This document shows positions 1 through 10,177 of a stretch of 64,000 bases of DNA, one piece after another (position 1 is the stretch's first letter; each line of letters opens with the position of its first letter). The notes beneath the pieces were generated by a model, which made no database searches, was not told where the DNA came from, and saw only the letters and a program-made list of their open reading frames with translations. The stretch is from Lepidostoma basale (lineage: Eukaryota; Arthropoda; Insecta; Trichoptera; Lepidostomatidae). The stretch spans positions 248,001-312,000 of the forward strand of contig JAHDVF020000668.1 of NCBI GenBank assembly GCA_022606425.2, read 5' to 3'. A program made the position numbers and the translations under genes.

Positions 1-258
1 CTCAGAAATCTTTTCTGAACCCTCTCTAACATGAGCGAGTATCTCGCCTCGTGGGGACTCCATATCACCGAGCCACACTCGAGCCGGCTCCGGACCAATG
101 AGTTGTACAAAATTCGCAAAACATAGGGATTCCTGAAAACTCTACCAGTTCGGAGAATAAATCCCAACATTTTCAGTGCAACTCCACATATTCTCTCGAT
201 GTGAGCATGGAAAGTCAGCCTACTTTCATAAACGATACCAAGATCCTTTATCGTTGAA
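1..258 (-). pseudogene. CR1/Jockey-like LINE reverse transcriptase fragment
   Basis: The minus strand reads in one frame through the late part of a non-LTR reverse transcriptase: KDLGI, then LTFHAHIERICG, LKMLGFILRTGR, LVRSRLECGSVIWSP and LERVQKRFL. This order is typical of the region after the RT palm in CR1/Jockey-type elements. The continuation lies beyond the window edge, so its full extent is unknown. The same family recurs downstream as C-terminal pieces at 1690, 33880, 44938 and 61070. Confidence 0.8.
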
Positions 259-354
259 ACACGCTTAAATGTTCAATAACTAATACATTTAGGCCTTTAA
301 TTAATATGTGAATTAATTAATATATTTGTATTTTATACTGATTCTGATTTGATT

Positions 355-1015
355 ATACTGGTTCTGATTTAAAAAAAATGGTTTGATTCATGTGGTGCTC
401 CTGTCAATTTGGAGATATTTCTTGTATGGGTGAATTGTTTTGGTCAATTTGATTGTTGCCGCACTTTGTGATAGTTATTTGTGACACGAAATACGTTTTC
501 ACTCTTCTGATGTTAAAATAATACAAGTTTTTTCGTTTATAAAAATAATTTTGACAGGTGTAAAAATAAATTTTTCATTTGTTCCAATGACAATTTGAAT
601 AAATTCTTCAATCAAATTTTCAAGTTTTTGCTGGTGTTGGATTGTTTTAAGTGCCTAATTAAAATGAAAACAGTGGAATAAAAAATTAAATAAACACAAA
701 TGTCCGGATCGTCCAGCTGACGACAAGTGCACCATCTAAAAGAACATTATGTGTTAAATTATTTTTATGTGTTATTTTATTTTATATCATTGTATTTTGT
801 ATAATTTGTTTTAGATTTATTATGTAGACGTTGAATGATTGAAGTGTGCGCGGGAGATGCCTATTGGTGGCGATGAGGTTCGCAACCCATCACACCGCCT
901 CTCTCGCGTTGGCGAAAAGAGAAGAATGGAGTTCAGCATCGATTAAAGTGTTGCAGTCTATTCTTTCTGTCTACCCTTTCGGGGAAACGGCGTGATGGTT
1001 AGTTAGTTATTTGTA
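355..1015 (+). repeat. ~700-bp interspersed repeat, copy 1, ending in a RTE-like 3' tail
   Basis: This stretch is collinear with 41335-42119. Shared blocks include ATGTGGTGCTCC, TTTTGACAGGTGTAAAAATA, GTCCGGATCGTCCA and GGCGATGAGGTTCGCAACCC. The last ~60 bp match the RTE-like LINE 3' end (TTTCGGGGAAACGGCGTGAT followed by GTTAGTTAGTTA). No open frame of note is present. It may be a non-autonomous partner that borrowed the RTE 3' end, or an RTE inserted into an older repeat. A third, partial copy lies inverted near 23270-23470. Confidence 0.6.
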
Positions 1016-1026
1016 ATATGGTAAGT

Positions 1027-1255
1027 CTTCTTCTTCTTCTTTTTTTAATAGATCCGACGATCTGTGACACAAAAATCATGTCTCCTCGTATGATGAGGAC
1101 CAACTGTCCATCTCTTAGGTGGTCTTCCATGTGGATGGTGTGATTTCGTAGGCGGCTGTATATGGGAGTCTGTTCCATTCTGGCTACATAGACCCTCCAG
1201 TATCTTCTTCTGGATCTTTACCACCGAACGATATCCCATATTTCTCAAGTTTTTC
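1027..1255 (-). pseudogene. RTE-like LINE 3' end fragment
   Basis: On the minus strand the peptide ends with a GRPPKRW-type motif (HGRPPKRW), preceded by RNMGYRSVVKIQKKILEGL. That motif is the conserved basic tail of RTE-type LINE proteins, also seen in the better copy at 19097-19450. A CTT/GAA trinucleotide run marks the 3' terminus on the left. The copy is short and degraded. Confidence 0.55.
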
Positions 1256-1596
1256 TTATGTCTACGCTCAATTCATTTGTCTGCTATTTTACATAGTCTG
1301 TGTGCAATCAATTTGTTTAACAGTAAATGGCAAGTGCCGCACTCGCTAAGCAGACGAGTAAACGATTAGGATCTAAAATATTATTTGCACCAAAAGTTAC
1401 TCTGATCCTTTTATGTTTACGGCCGCGCAAACTCTTTTGTCGGCGCGTTTGATTTTTAGTTGTGTTTACTTCTTGTTTTAGCGTTACAATTTAGCACAAT
1501 GCACGATGCTTTACGACTGCATCGTAAAACGCCACATTCAAAATGGCTGACATTGGTAAAAAGTGTGAAACGTTGGCGGCTCGTGACGCATCTGTG

Positions 1597-1668
1597 AGAC
1601 GATACAAAATATTCAATTCGAATGAAAACGTCAGTTTTCTAGAAATTTTATAAAGTTTTATTATATTT
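1597..1668 (-). repeat. Family B ribozyme-repeat tail, ribozyme part missing
   Basis: The stretch matches the body of family B repeats (compare 45610-45797): ATTCGAATGAAAACGTCAG, TTTTCTAGAA and TTTATTATATTTT in that order on the plus strand. The hammerhead-like segment is absent, so this is a truncated copy. The preceding 1256-1590 looks unique, with a GC-richer patch near 1420-1450 and no gene. Confidence 0.6.
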
Positions 1669-1689
1669 TCACCTGCCACTGTGTAGAAC

Positions 1690-1801
1690 CAATTTACCTA
1701 AGGTTATGCCCGTGGGCAGATCAATAATACTTCTACACCGCATCTCTTCGGATGTGGACATCTTTCACGATAGTGAGGCAACCCTCAGATAACATCTATC
1801 T
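1690..1801 (-). pseudogene. CR1-like LINE C-terminus fragment
   Basis: The minus strand encodes RTNLPKVMPVGRSIILL followed by SSDVDIFHDSEATLR. This is the same C-terminal signature as at 34270, 45200 and 61100 (RTN, MPVGRAI, SSDVDIF). It abuts the RTE-like copy at 1803 directly, so one element inserted into or beside the other. Confidence 0.75.
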
Positions 1802-1802
1802 C

Positions 1803-2594
1803 TTATATCTTCTTATAGACCTTTGGTCTGTTCTTGAAATCAGACAGGCCTCTCTTGGGAGGTTGACTCCCAACTATCTCTCCATCTCTTCGGTGGTCTT
1901 TCGGGAGGACGGCAGCCGGCAGGAATCTGATACGCCACACCGTGTGGGATTCGGTGGAATTCCAGTATCTTCTGCGTTGTCTGCCCCATCTCACGACATC
2001 CTCCACCTTGCAGATCTCGCGGATAGCCGTGTTCCTCACCCTATTTCGAATAGTCCTTCCTGCTATCATCCTCAGCGTCCTCAACTCTGCCACCCGTACT
2101 TTAGACTTCGTTCTTGTGGTATCCGCCCTGGTCTCAATGAAACATGTCAGTATGGGCCTTACGCAGGTTTTATATATTCTGACCTTACTGTCAGTTCTCA
2201 TATACTTGTTTTTCCATATTACATCCTTGAGACAACCTGATACCGCCGAAGCCTTGTTGACTTGTCTTATTATTTCACTGACAAGATCATTTTGACTGAA
2301 CAGATCCACTCCCAGATATCCTAACTTTGCAACCAGTTCCAGCATTCTGTCATTTAAGGATAACCTGCATCCTAAGGGTTTTTTTGAGAATGTCATGGTT
2401 TTTGTTTTCTCGACTGAGATCATCATACTGAAGTTGGCGGCCGATGTCTGAAATATATTTAAAAGTCTTTGCAGTTCATCTTCCGACTCTGCTATTAGTG
2501 TAGCATCGTCCGCGTAGCATATGACGCTCACTACATCCTTCCCTATACAGTATCCCAAACCAAGTGATGTGACATCTCCTATTATTTCATCCAT
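1803..2594 (-). pseudogene. RTE-like non-LTR reverse transcriptase, 5' truncated
   Basis: A 263-residue frame contains the RT catalytic box as CYADDATLIAES near residue 27, then SVEKTKTM, LGYLGVDLF, and the post-RT region VRIYKTCVRPIL and RNRVRNTAIREICKVEDVVRW. The endonuclease and fingers domains are missing. After residue ~205 the frame departs from the family: the expected RPPKRW tail is found in another frame (PPKRWRDSWESTSQE), which shows a frameshift. It is a dead 5'-truncated copy, but the best RT-palm remnant of its subfamily here. Confidence 0.85.
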
Positions 2595-3422
2595 AATGAG
2601 GTTGCAAAATGTATAAAATTGATATTTGCTTTGTTCTTCATATTGTTTCTTATTGGTCTTAATTTTTTAATTAACTTGTTTTTTTATGTTTATGTTTATT
2701 GTTTATATTGTATTTTTAAAATTTCAAATAGTTTTGTTTTTGTTTTTGTATTCTATAGTCATAAGCCCTTTGATTATATACTGTGATGTTTATCATTTAA
2801 AAAAAATAAGTGAATTGAATTGACATGTTTCGCCCTACCTATGCATTACCAAATGTCATTTGATTTGAATTGTCATTTGACATTTAATACACGACGTGTT
2901 ATATAATAACCACGGATTTGTACATAGTATTATTTAATTTTATATCATATGTGAAATAATTTAAAATATCTAATCACAAAGTGAGTTCTTCATATAAAAA
3001 CCGTTATAATTTAGGGATCATTGTAATCATTTCGACACTCTTTAAAAAAAAATGAAAAACTAACGATGAATAATCTATACGTGAGCAATGTGAGAAATAC
3101 ACGAAATCATAGTATGCCAGCGGCAACATGAAACAGTGTTTGATTTTTAGTATAACAAAATAAACACTGGTTAACTCATAGCTTTACATTTTATTACACG
3201 ACTTCGGTTTTCCGTATGATCTCACATACTGACATGCTAATATTAGAATCACGGAAGCAGAATGCATAAAATGTAATTATCAATACTTAAGTAGGCATAA
3301 ACAATTTTCACAGTTGCACAACACAATACAGCCCCGAGAATCATTTGTTTCATAGACAATTTCACATAATATTTCTTATGAGAAAACGTAAAATAATTTT
3401 ATATTGCACGTACTAACGAAAG
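2595..3422. other. AT-rich stretch without a gene; one decayed family B ribozyme motif
   Basis: No coding frame is supported. On the minus strand at about 2820-2861 a family B-like motif reads UUGGUAA, U, a weak stem, then GGGCGAAACAUGUC. The core position normally A6 is G, so it is probably inactive. The rest is low-complexity AT-rich DNA. Confidence 0.5.
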
Positions 3423-4020
3423 ATAGGTGAGTGGAGAGGGATATTTAATGAAGGGTTAGGGCAGGCAACAGAGTGAATGGTGCACTTAAAGTTGTCATCG
3501 CAAATAAAAACCTATCCAAAAAAGCTAAAATGGCAGAGCACAATGGTGTTTTTCTACCTACACTTATGTATGGAAGCGAAGCATGGAACTGGCAAAAGAA
3601 TTATGAAAGTAGAATAAATGCAGTAGAAATGAGATCTCTCAGACGAATGTGTGTTAATCTGTATATGATAGAGTGTCGAATGAAAATATAAGAAGTGAAT
3701 GCGGTGCGAATGATGGTGTTATGAACAAAATAATAAAAGGATCATTAAGATGGTTTGGAAACATGGAAAGAATGAATGAAGAAAGAATATAAATGGAACT
3801 AGAAATAGAGGAAGACTGAGGAAAACGTGGCACGATCAAATAAATCAAATATTGAATGTCGGCCAAGTGAGGAGTCAGAGAAATCGACGCGCGTGCATGA
3901 CACGATGTATGAATGTTGAGGAATCGAGAGAAATATGTCAGGAAAGAAAAGTATGGCAGTCCATTGTTTCTGCCTACCCCTTCGGGGGGATCGCGTGATG
4001 GTTAGTTAGTTAGTTAGTTA
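3423..4020 (+). pseudogene. RTE-like LINE 3' region with (GTTA)n tail
   Basis: Frames on the plus strand give NGALKVVIANKNLSKKAK, GVFLPTLMYGSEAWNWQK and INAVEMRSLRRMC, the post-RT region of the RTE-like family that dominates this window. Stops and frameshifts break the remainder (GRLRKTWHDQINQ-like codons survive near 3815). The element ends with TCGCGTGATGG and a GTTA tandem tail at about 3998-4020, the characteristic 3' terminus of this family. Confidence 0.85.
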
Positions 4021-4467
4021 TGTTTATGTTTTTCCATGATTTTATTACAATAATTTTTAATTACAATAATTGTTTTAATAGTAACAATATACTGAATAAC
4101 CAGACACACATGCAATACATTTATAAAATATTGAAAATTTTATTAAATAAATTATAATTGGCTTCCATTTCGTTTTCAGTAAAAATAAACTACGATGTAT
4201 AAAATAAAGCTCATTTCATTAAAAACGGTTTATGGAACAAACCAAAACTGGTTTGACGATAATAACGAATGTGCATAATGCGTGAAAGAGAGGCTATTGC
4301 ATGCCAGCCGATAATATCGAGAAATATGCAATGCACAAGATAATATGGTGGTCATATTTTTTCTTCTTCAGCCTTCTTCCCTCCACTACTGGCCTCTTCT
4401 ATTTTTTTTTCACTCCTCCCTGTCTTATCCCTTTCGCATCCAGATCGTTGTCGTCAATCCATCTCGT

Positions 4468-5790
4468 GATGAGATCTCTCGAGATGAGATCTCTCTCGAT
4501 GAAATCTCCCGAGATGAGATCTCCCGAGATGAGTATTTCCGAGATGAGATAGCCCGAGATGAGATCTCCCGAAATGAGATCTCCCGAGATGAGATCTCCC
4601 GAGATGAGATCTCTCGAGATGAGATCTCCCGAGATGAGATATCCCGAGATAATATCTCCCGAGATGATATCTCTCGAGATGAGATCTCCCGAGATGAGAA
4701 TTCCCGAGATGAGATCTCTCGAGATAAGATCTCCCAAGATGAGATCTCTCAAGATGAGATCTCGCGAGATGAGATCTCGCCAGATGAGATCTCGCGAGAT
4801 GATATCTCGGGATGAGATGAGATCTTAAGATGAGATCTCTTTAGATGAGGTCCGCAAGATGAGATCTCTCGAGATGAAATCTCCCGAGATGTGATCTCGC
4901 GAGATGAGATCTCTTGAGATGAGATCTCTTGAGATGAGATCTCTTGAGATGAGATCTCTTGAGATGAGATCTCTTGAGAAGAGATCTCCCGAGATGAGAT
5001 CTCTCGAGATGAGATCTCGCGAGATGAGATCTCTCTAGATGAGATCTCTCTAGATGAGATCTAACGAGATGAGATCTCTCGAGATGAGATCTCGCGAGAT
5101 GAGATCTCTCTAGATGAGATCTCTCGAGATGAGATCTCGCGAGATGAGATCTCCCGAGATGAGATCTCTCGAGATGAGATCTCCCGAGATGGGATCTTTC
5201 GAGATGAGATCTCTTGAGATGAGATCTCTCGAGATGAGATCTCCCGAGATGGGATCTTTCGAGATGATATCTCTTGAGATGAGATCTCTCGAGATGAGAT
5301 CTCTCTAGATGAGATCTCTCTAGATGAGATCTACCGAGATGAGATCTCTCGAGATGAGATCTCGCGAGATGAGATCTGTCTAGATGAGATCTCTCTAGAT
5401 GAGATCTCGCGAGATGAGATCTCCCGAAAAGAGATCTCTTGAGATGAGATCTCCCGAGATGGGATCTTTCGAGATGAGATCTCTTGAGATGAGATCTCTC
5501 GAGATGAGATCTCTCGAGATGAGATCTCCCGAGATGGGATCTTTCGAGATGATATCTCTTGAGATGAGATCTCTCGAGATGAGATATCCCGAGATGAGAT
5601 CTCTCTAGATGAGATCTCTCGAGATGAGATCTCGTGAAATGAGATCTCACGAGATGTGATATCCCGAGACGATATCTCTAGAGATGAGATCTCTCGAGAT
5701 GAGATCTCGCGAGATGAGATCTGTCTAGATGAGATCTCTCTAGATGAGATCTCGCGAGATGAGATCTCCCGAAAAGAGATCTCTTGAGAT
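4468..5790. repeat. 15-bp minisatellite, about 88 units, consensus GATGAGATCTCNCGA
   Basis: The unit GATGAGATCTCNCGA repeats with near-constant 15-bp phase from 4468 to 5790, with a small indel near 4810-4850. Because 15 is a multiple of three and the unit is nearly self-complementary, long spurious frames arise on both strands, encoding pentapeptides such as RDEIS, MRSPE and ERSHL. Only the plus frame reading TGA is closed. A distinctive variant block (with GAGATCTGTC) recurs at 5371 and 5716, a 345-bp or 23-unit higher-order step. These frames should not be taken as genes. Confidence 0.97.
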
Positions 5791-6193
5791 CCATACTTTT
5801 TGAATTGGTTGTAACCATACATGTTAATGCATGCAGCATGCAATTATGGTATTTTTTATTGAAAAATTTCATCATATTATACAAAACACGAATATTTAAA
5901 TGAAAAAAACTTTAAAACAAAAACCATAAATCTTGCCCCATTCTGTAAATGACAGCTACATATTATTATATAGGGTTACTCAAAAAAATCTATATGTTTT
6001 ACAGTTATTTAAAAAATATTATACGTAATTGATAATTTATAATAAATTTATACAAATCCCTATTTCTAAATTGTACGTAAGCCGAAAATATATTTGACTT
6101 AGGAATTTAAAAACTGTAATTAATTCAAAGATTTTTTGCGACACCTTTTCAATGTTAATGATACTTGAAAGAGTAGCTATAGAAGAACTAAGA
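5791..6193. other. AT-rich stretch, nothing recognised
   Basis: I see no coding frame, RNA gene or repeat match here. It is low-complexity AT-rich DNA bordering the satellite. Confidence 0.5.
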
Positions 6194-6364
6194 AAATCAC
6201 GAAATTAATCAAATACTAAAAAGCAGCCAATTTCGAATTCGTAAAAATGACGAGCGAGCTTGTCACGATGTGTGAATATAGAAGACGCGCGAGAGTTATG
6301 TCAGGATAGAAGAGCGTGGAGGTCCATCCACTGCATGCCACTTGATGGTTTGTTAGTTAGTTAT
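6194..6364 (+). pseudogene. RTE-like LINE 3' end fragment
   Basis: Remnant codons follow the family order ACMTRC, VCQDR and WRS, and the fragment ends at TTGATGGTTTGTTAGTTAG. It is short and heavily mutated. The following 6365-6830 contains a GC-richer unique patch (6480-6670) with no gene. Confidence 0.6.
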
Positions 6365-6839
6365 TTATAATTTATAATACTTGTATACTATGAATAATTT
6401 CACTTAAATAGAGAAATCTCACCCTAAAGGAGCATTCATCAAGCTAGGTATAAGATTAATTATTTTCCAATCTCGCGTTGCAATCGATTTTCCAATCTCG
6501 CCCGCCATCTCTCTTATGTCATATAATAGACAAGATGACAACGTCATCCATCATATCTCGGTGATAAATCATCATCCCTCTCTGTACCCTTCTACCTGAC
6601 ACGGGCGGCGCGTGACGCATCCACGAGGGGGCAAGCTGTCACACAAAAACCTACCTGACAAAATTCCACCCCCGGATGAAGCTTTACCAAATTATACAAT
6701 AATACGTTTATACATGACCAAAAAATAACACTCTTGTGTATCACGAGTTTAATTTATGTATCTTTTTTTTTCTCTTTTAAGTTTATTTTACTGGACATTT
6801 TTCTAGATAGGCTTAACACATTCGGCTTCGGGAGAACGA

Positions 6840-6950
6840 TATAAACAATTATATCATTCTTCCAATGATGAAGGTCTAAAGCCTTCGAAACGTGTCGAGA
6901 AAAATATATCAAAAGTGGAAAAAACAGAATTCCACAGTATTAACGCCTTA
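6840..6950 (+). mobile_element. Family C ribozyme-bearing repeat
   Basis: The motif runs CAAUGAU, then stem GAAGG/CCUUC (6870-6874 with 6882-6886), GAAA, ACGUGU and C at 6896, followed by GAGAAAAA. Upstream UUCUU can pair with GAGAA as stem I. The downstream body (AAAAGTGGAAAAAACAG) matches the copies at 55430 and 56588. The core differs from CUGAUGA at two positions, so activity is doubtful. Confidence 0.6.
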
Positions 6951-7170
6951 AGTTTGTCTAAAATTTAAATTGTTATACTGATGATGATAAAATAAAATAA
7001 ACACAAGAGTTGAAACAAAGGGTTTCAGTTAAAAAAAATTAATTCCACAGTGTGTTAAATTTATCGAAAATGTATTGCTTCTTAACCACTGAAGTAATAT
7101 TTCATATTAAATATTCTATATTCACGAAAAACAACTTTTCTATTTTTTTTTAAATACGTTATCGCAGTAC

Positions 7171-7207
7171 ACGTTTCGCCTTATTGGGGCATTATATAGT
7201 AATACCC
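7171..7207 (-). repeat. Decayed hammerhead-like motif
   Basis: On the minus strand the order is AUAAU, stem GCC/GGC, GAAA, CGUGUA. It resembles family B with a lost core and no flanking body, so it is only a remnant. Confidence 0.4.
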
Positions 7208-7307
7208 TGCTTAAAGGTGTATACCTACCTATAAAATGTCGTGAAACGCCTACTTGTATGACAACAGCAAGAATTCCAGTAAGTCCGACTCCCTAGCATC
7301 CCAGGTC

Positions 7308-7710
7308 AGCGTGCCACGTTTTCCTCGGTATTCCTCTATTTCTAGTTCCATTCACATTGTTAACATATAATTTTTTTTACAATTCTTTCTTAATTCGTTC
7401 TTTCCATGTGTCCAAATCATCTTAATGATCCTTTCATTATTTTGTTTACAACACTTTCATTCACACCGCATTCAGTTCTTCTATTTTCATTCGACACTCT
7501 ATCATATACAGATTGTTCGCACATTCGTCTAAGATATCTAATTTCTACTGCATTATTCAACTTTCATTATTTTTTTGCTAGTTCCATGCTTCCCTACTAC
7601 ACTTTATCTCACCGCGGTTATTTAATATATATGTGGACAAGTGCATGAATGAGCTGAAAAGGTTGGATGTAAGTGCCAAAATGAGCGGAGTGTCAGTAAG
7701 CTGTCTATAT
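7308..7710. pseudogene. RTE-like LINE copy with internally inverted 5' part
   Basis: From 7308 to about 7610 the minus strand carries the RTE-like post-RT region (rc of the RKTWHD to INAVEMRSLRRMC codons). From about 7628 to 7710 the plus strand carries an RT palm piece, DKCMNELKRLDVSAKMSGV. The two halves point in opposite directions, as in a twin-primed (5'-inverted) LINE. The copy at 7866-8085 has the same arrangement. Confidence 0.7.
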
Positions 7711-7865
7711 TTCATAGGGAAGTTTAATATTATTATATCTATTCCACACATCATGACCTATTTGTAGATGTAGCAATGCTAACGAAACCAATCACAATAA
7801 TGTAACAACAAACTTTTCTTAATTGTCTTCTAAATATTTAGCTTCAAAAAATTATTCTAACTAAC

Positions 7866-8085
7866 CAAGTAACCATCACGCCGTCTCCCCGAAGGGGTAG
7901 GCAGAAAGAATAGCCTGCCACGCTTTTCTTTCCTGACACATTTCTAAGATAACTTATTTCTACTGCATTATTCTACTTTCATCCTTCTTTTGCCAGTTCC
8001 ATGCTTCGCTTCCATACGCTATGTTCCCGTAGTTATTTAATCAATATCTGTACAAGTGTATGAAAGAGCTGAAAGAAATTATTCT
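7866..8085. pseudogene. RTE-like LINE 3' end joined to inverted RT fragment
   Basis: The left end shows the reverse complement of the family 3' terminus (CCATCACGCCGTCTCCCCGA). The centre shows the EVSRM/SRINAVE region on the minus strand with a large internal deletion. At 8033-8085 the plus strand reads LFNQYLYKCMKELKE, the RT palm piece in opposite orientation. Confidence 0.7.
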
Positions 8086-8462
8086 ATAAATAAAATATAT
8101 CATCTATTACCAGTAGCGCCAATGAATTCACTACACCCTTACTTCGATAGGGTGAATTATCGTTTCTCACCCCCTTCGGCCTGACTATTCATATTTCTCT
8201 GTAAGTTCTTTTTATATTTTTTTATTTCAACTACCAATATTGCCGCGGGAAAATATTGTAGATAGGTACATTACGTAAGCTACCACATCTTGGAGACATC
8301 AATCATTCCAATCTGAGTAGAAGATGGAAGATAAAATAATAAGAGCGAATGTGAGAGGGACGGCAAAAGATTAAGTTAAGTGAACCAACGGATTCACACA
8401 TTTCTCAAAAATTTTGATAAACTCAAGGCCACAATGTCGAATATTTATTTATGATCATAATC

Positions 8463-8560
8463 ATTGTTTTTTTTTCACTTTTAAGTTTATTTGTCTCGAC
8501 ATGTTTCGAAGGCTTTACTCTCATGTTTCGAAGGATTTGTTCTCACATCATTGGGAGAAC
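8463..8560 (-). mobile_element. Family C ribozyme-bearing repeat with duplicated motif half
   Basis: On the minus strand AAAGCCUUCGAAACAUGUCG is followed by the family C body (AAATAAACTTAAAAGTG). Immediately 5' of it a second partial CCTTCGAAACATG occurs, so the 3' half of the motif is tandemly duplicated. The core lies in the decayed part. Confidence 0.55.
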
Positions 8561-8638
8561 GATATGAACTTATGGAAGACCACAAAAAATTGGACGAATG
8601 ATATTATCCATCTTAATTATTATTACTGTTAATTTAAA

Positions 8639-9060
8639 ACACTGTTATAATGTCACAATTTATTTTTATTCACTGAGAGTGTTGCGACAGCTGTTTCGCC
8701 AACCGATGTTGGCATCATCATGTGTTACAATAATCTCCTACATCGGTTGGCGAAACAGCTGTCGCGATATTCTCAGTGATTAAAAAGAAATTGTGATATT
8801 ATAACAGTGTTTCAGATTTTAACAGTAATAATGTTGAAGTATCATTTTTTAATTGTATCTCAATAGAGACGAAGACGCAAACTGGAAACTGAACATGGAT
8901 GATCAAGGTGTTTACAGGACTTATGACCTGTCATTGGTTGGGTTAAGCGCACGCTTTATGTAATTACAACATTCCCCATCGTCTCTATTGAGATACAATT
9001 AAAATTTGAATTAACCACCCTTTGAAGTATCATAGTGTTTCGGCCAAAACAATGGACTAT
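8639..9060. mobile_element. Family A ribozyme-repeat palindrome
   Basis: Arms at about 8639-8709 and 8741-8811 are inverted copies. The left (minus) copy holds the motif AUGAUGA, U, GCCAAC-AUCG-GUUGGC, GAAA, CAGCUGUC at 8684-8727. The right (plus) copy has only the 3' half from the CATCGGTTGGCGAAAC block. The 3' body continues to TGTTTCGGCCAAAACAATGG (9033-9055) but is interrupted by the 177-bp insert at 8845-9021. Confidence 0.75.
8845..9021. mobile_element. 177-bp insert with inverted termini and 11-bp target duplication
   Basis: The insert is bounded by the direct repeat TTGAAGTATCA at 8834-8844 and 9022-9032. Perfect 22-bp inverted repeats lie at 8851-8872 and 8979-9000 (AATTGTATCTCAATAGAGAC plus GA). 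The undisturbed sequence of the host repeat can be seen at 46220-46250, which lacks the insert and confirms it. I do not recognise the family. An 11-bp duplication is long for most cut-and-paste transposons. Confidence 0.75.
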
Positions 9061-9084
9061 TTAACTAAATTATTATTAATTTTA

Positions 9085-9322
9085 ATTATTATTATTTTGC
9101 TGAATCGCTCTTTACACCATTACAGCGCGAGCCAAATCAATATAAAGGGTATAGCTATCATATCGATTATTGTAACATGTGATAGGTAGCTAATCTATCG
9201 CCATTTTAAAGCCACGTGAATTCTTCACCAGACCAAAAACAGTGTGACAATCACATTGCCATCGCCGGGAATCGAACCCGGGACCTTTGGTATGGCAGTC
9301 AAAGCACTGACCACTCGGCCAC
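9085..9322 (-). mobile_element. tRNA-derived SINE with Pol III A and B boxes
   Basis: The minus strand starts with a tRNA-like head: box A TGGCCGAGTGG (9311-9321) and box B GGTTCGATTCC (9268-9278), both near-consensus internal Pol III promoter elements. A body with GTGATTGTCACACTG follows, ending in GAGCGATTCAGCAAAATAA and a TAA-rich tail. Related copies lie at 36285-37107, 53095, 53850 and 31588, and a 3' part at 56666. The autonomous partner LINE is not identified. Confidence 0.85.
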
Positions 9323-9339
9323 TAAAGTTAAATGCCTAT

Positions 9340-9466
9340 TTATTGTTTCTTGAACAATGATGTAAAACTCCATATTACATAATAAATACGAACGTCAGTT
9401 TTCTAGAAGTTTAATTATATTTTATGGGAATGACATGTTTCGCCCTTCTAAGCCATTATCAAATGT
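9340..9466 (-). mobile_element. Family B ribozyme-bearing repeat
   Basis: Minus strand: UUGAUAA, U, stem GGCUU-AGA-AGGGC, GAAA, ACAUGU, C at about 9439-9466, followed by the body CCCATAAAATATAATTAAAC, CTTCTAGAAAACTGACG and the end GTTCAAGAAACAATAAATA. The direct repeat GTTAAATGCCTAT occurs at 9327-9339 and again at 10304-10316, so this copy plus later insertions may occupy one target site. Confidence 0.65.
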
Positions 9467-9690
9467 CTTCTTCTTTCCGTGTCCTGTCAGGTCTCCCCAA
9501 CGTTGACTATCACCCTTGAGTAGGCCTCCCAGTCCTGGGCAGCTCTGGACAGCTCCTCCACGGTCCTTAGCCCTGTCCACTCTCGGATGTTCCTCAGCCA
9601 GGAAACCTGCCTTCTCCCCACACCTCGTCGACCCTCAATCTTACCCTCCAAAATCTGATGTAACAGTGCTCACTTTTCGCCTCTCAAGTG
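9467..9690 (-). pseudogene. RTE-like LINE C-terminus, part 1
   Basis: The minus strand encodes QILEGKIEGRRG, GRRQVSWLRNIREWTG and TVEELSRAAQDWEAYSRVI, ending NVGET and a stop, with a GAAGAAGA 3' terminus at 9467. The upstream part of the same copy continues at 10178-10290, so the TIR element at 9691-10177 lies inside it. Confidence 0.85.
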
Positions 9691-10177
9691 GGTGATAGAC
9701 GGGCGAGCAAGTACGCGTACTTATGGCTCGACGACCTTTTTCGCTCGTGTGTCACCGTAAGTACGCGTACTTTAAAACCGCCGAGTAAGTTCGTCGGCGA
9801 TCCAACCGGTTTGAAATCTTACTCGTAGCTCGTCTTGGCTCGTACGTGTGGCAGCACTGCGAGCCGCGAGCCGCCATTTTGTACGATATAATTCCTAAAT
9901 ACGATATAATTATAATACGATATAATTATAATACGATATAATTATAATACGATATAATTATAATACGATATAATTATAATACGATATAAATACGATCCTA
10001 AATACGATATAATTATAATACGATATAATAAATACGATATAATTATAATACGATATAATTCCTAAATAACACAAAGCTTCTTCAGTGGACGACATCGCGA
10101 TACGGTATCGCCGACGTCGAGTCAAGTAAGTTCGCGATCTTAAAAACCGCAGACTTTAAGTTCGTACGTCTATCACC
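9691..10177. mobile_element. 487-bp TIR element inserted in a LINE, with internal minisatellite
   Basis: Termini GGTGATAGACG (9691-9701) and CGTCTATCACC (10167-10177) are exact 11-bp inverted repeats. The interior has paired motifs such as AAGTACGCGTACTT near the left end and a GC-rich right arm, with an AT-rich 16-bp tandem array between. No transposase is present. LINE codons resume on both sides, which proves insertion. No clear target duplication could be read. Confidence 0.7.
9882..10066. repeat. 16-bp minisatellite TACGATATAATTATAA
   Basis: The unit TACGATATAATTATAA repeats with minor length variants from 9882 to 10066, wholly inside the TIR element at 9691-10177. Confidence 0.9.

Noticed and set aside
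1752..2240. 162-codon plus-strand frame
   Set aside because: It is the shadow of the minus-strand reverse transcriptase at 1803-2594, whose motifs are unmistakable.
4345..5884. Several 60-270 codon frames encoding pentapeptide repeats
   Set aside because: They are products of a 15-bp satellite; frames on both strands are open at once and no start context or splice site supports them.
9085..9330. A functional tRNA gene
   Set aside because: A and B boxes are good, but the acceptor stem is absent and the head continues into a repeated SINE body with further copies.
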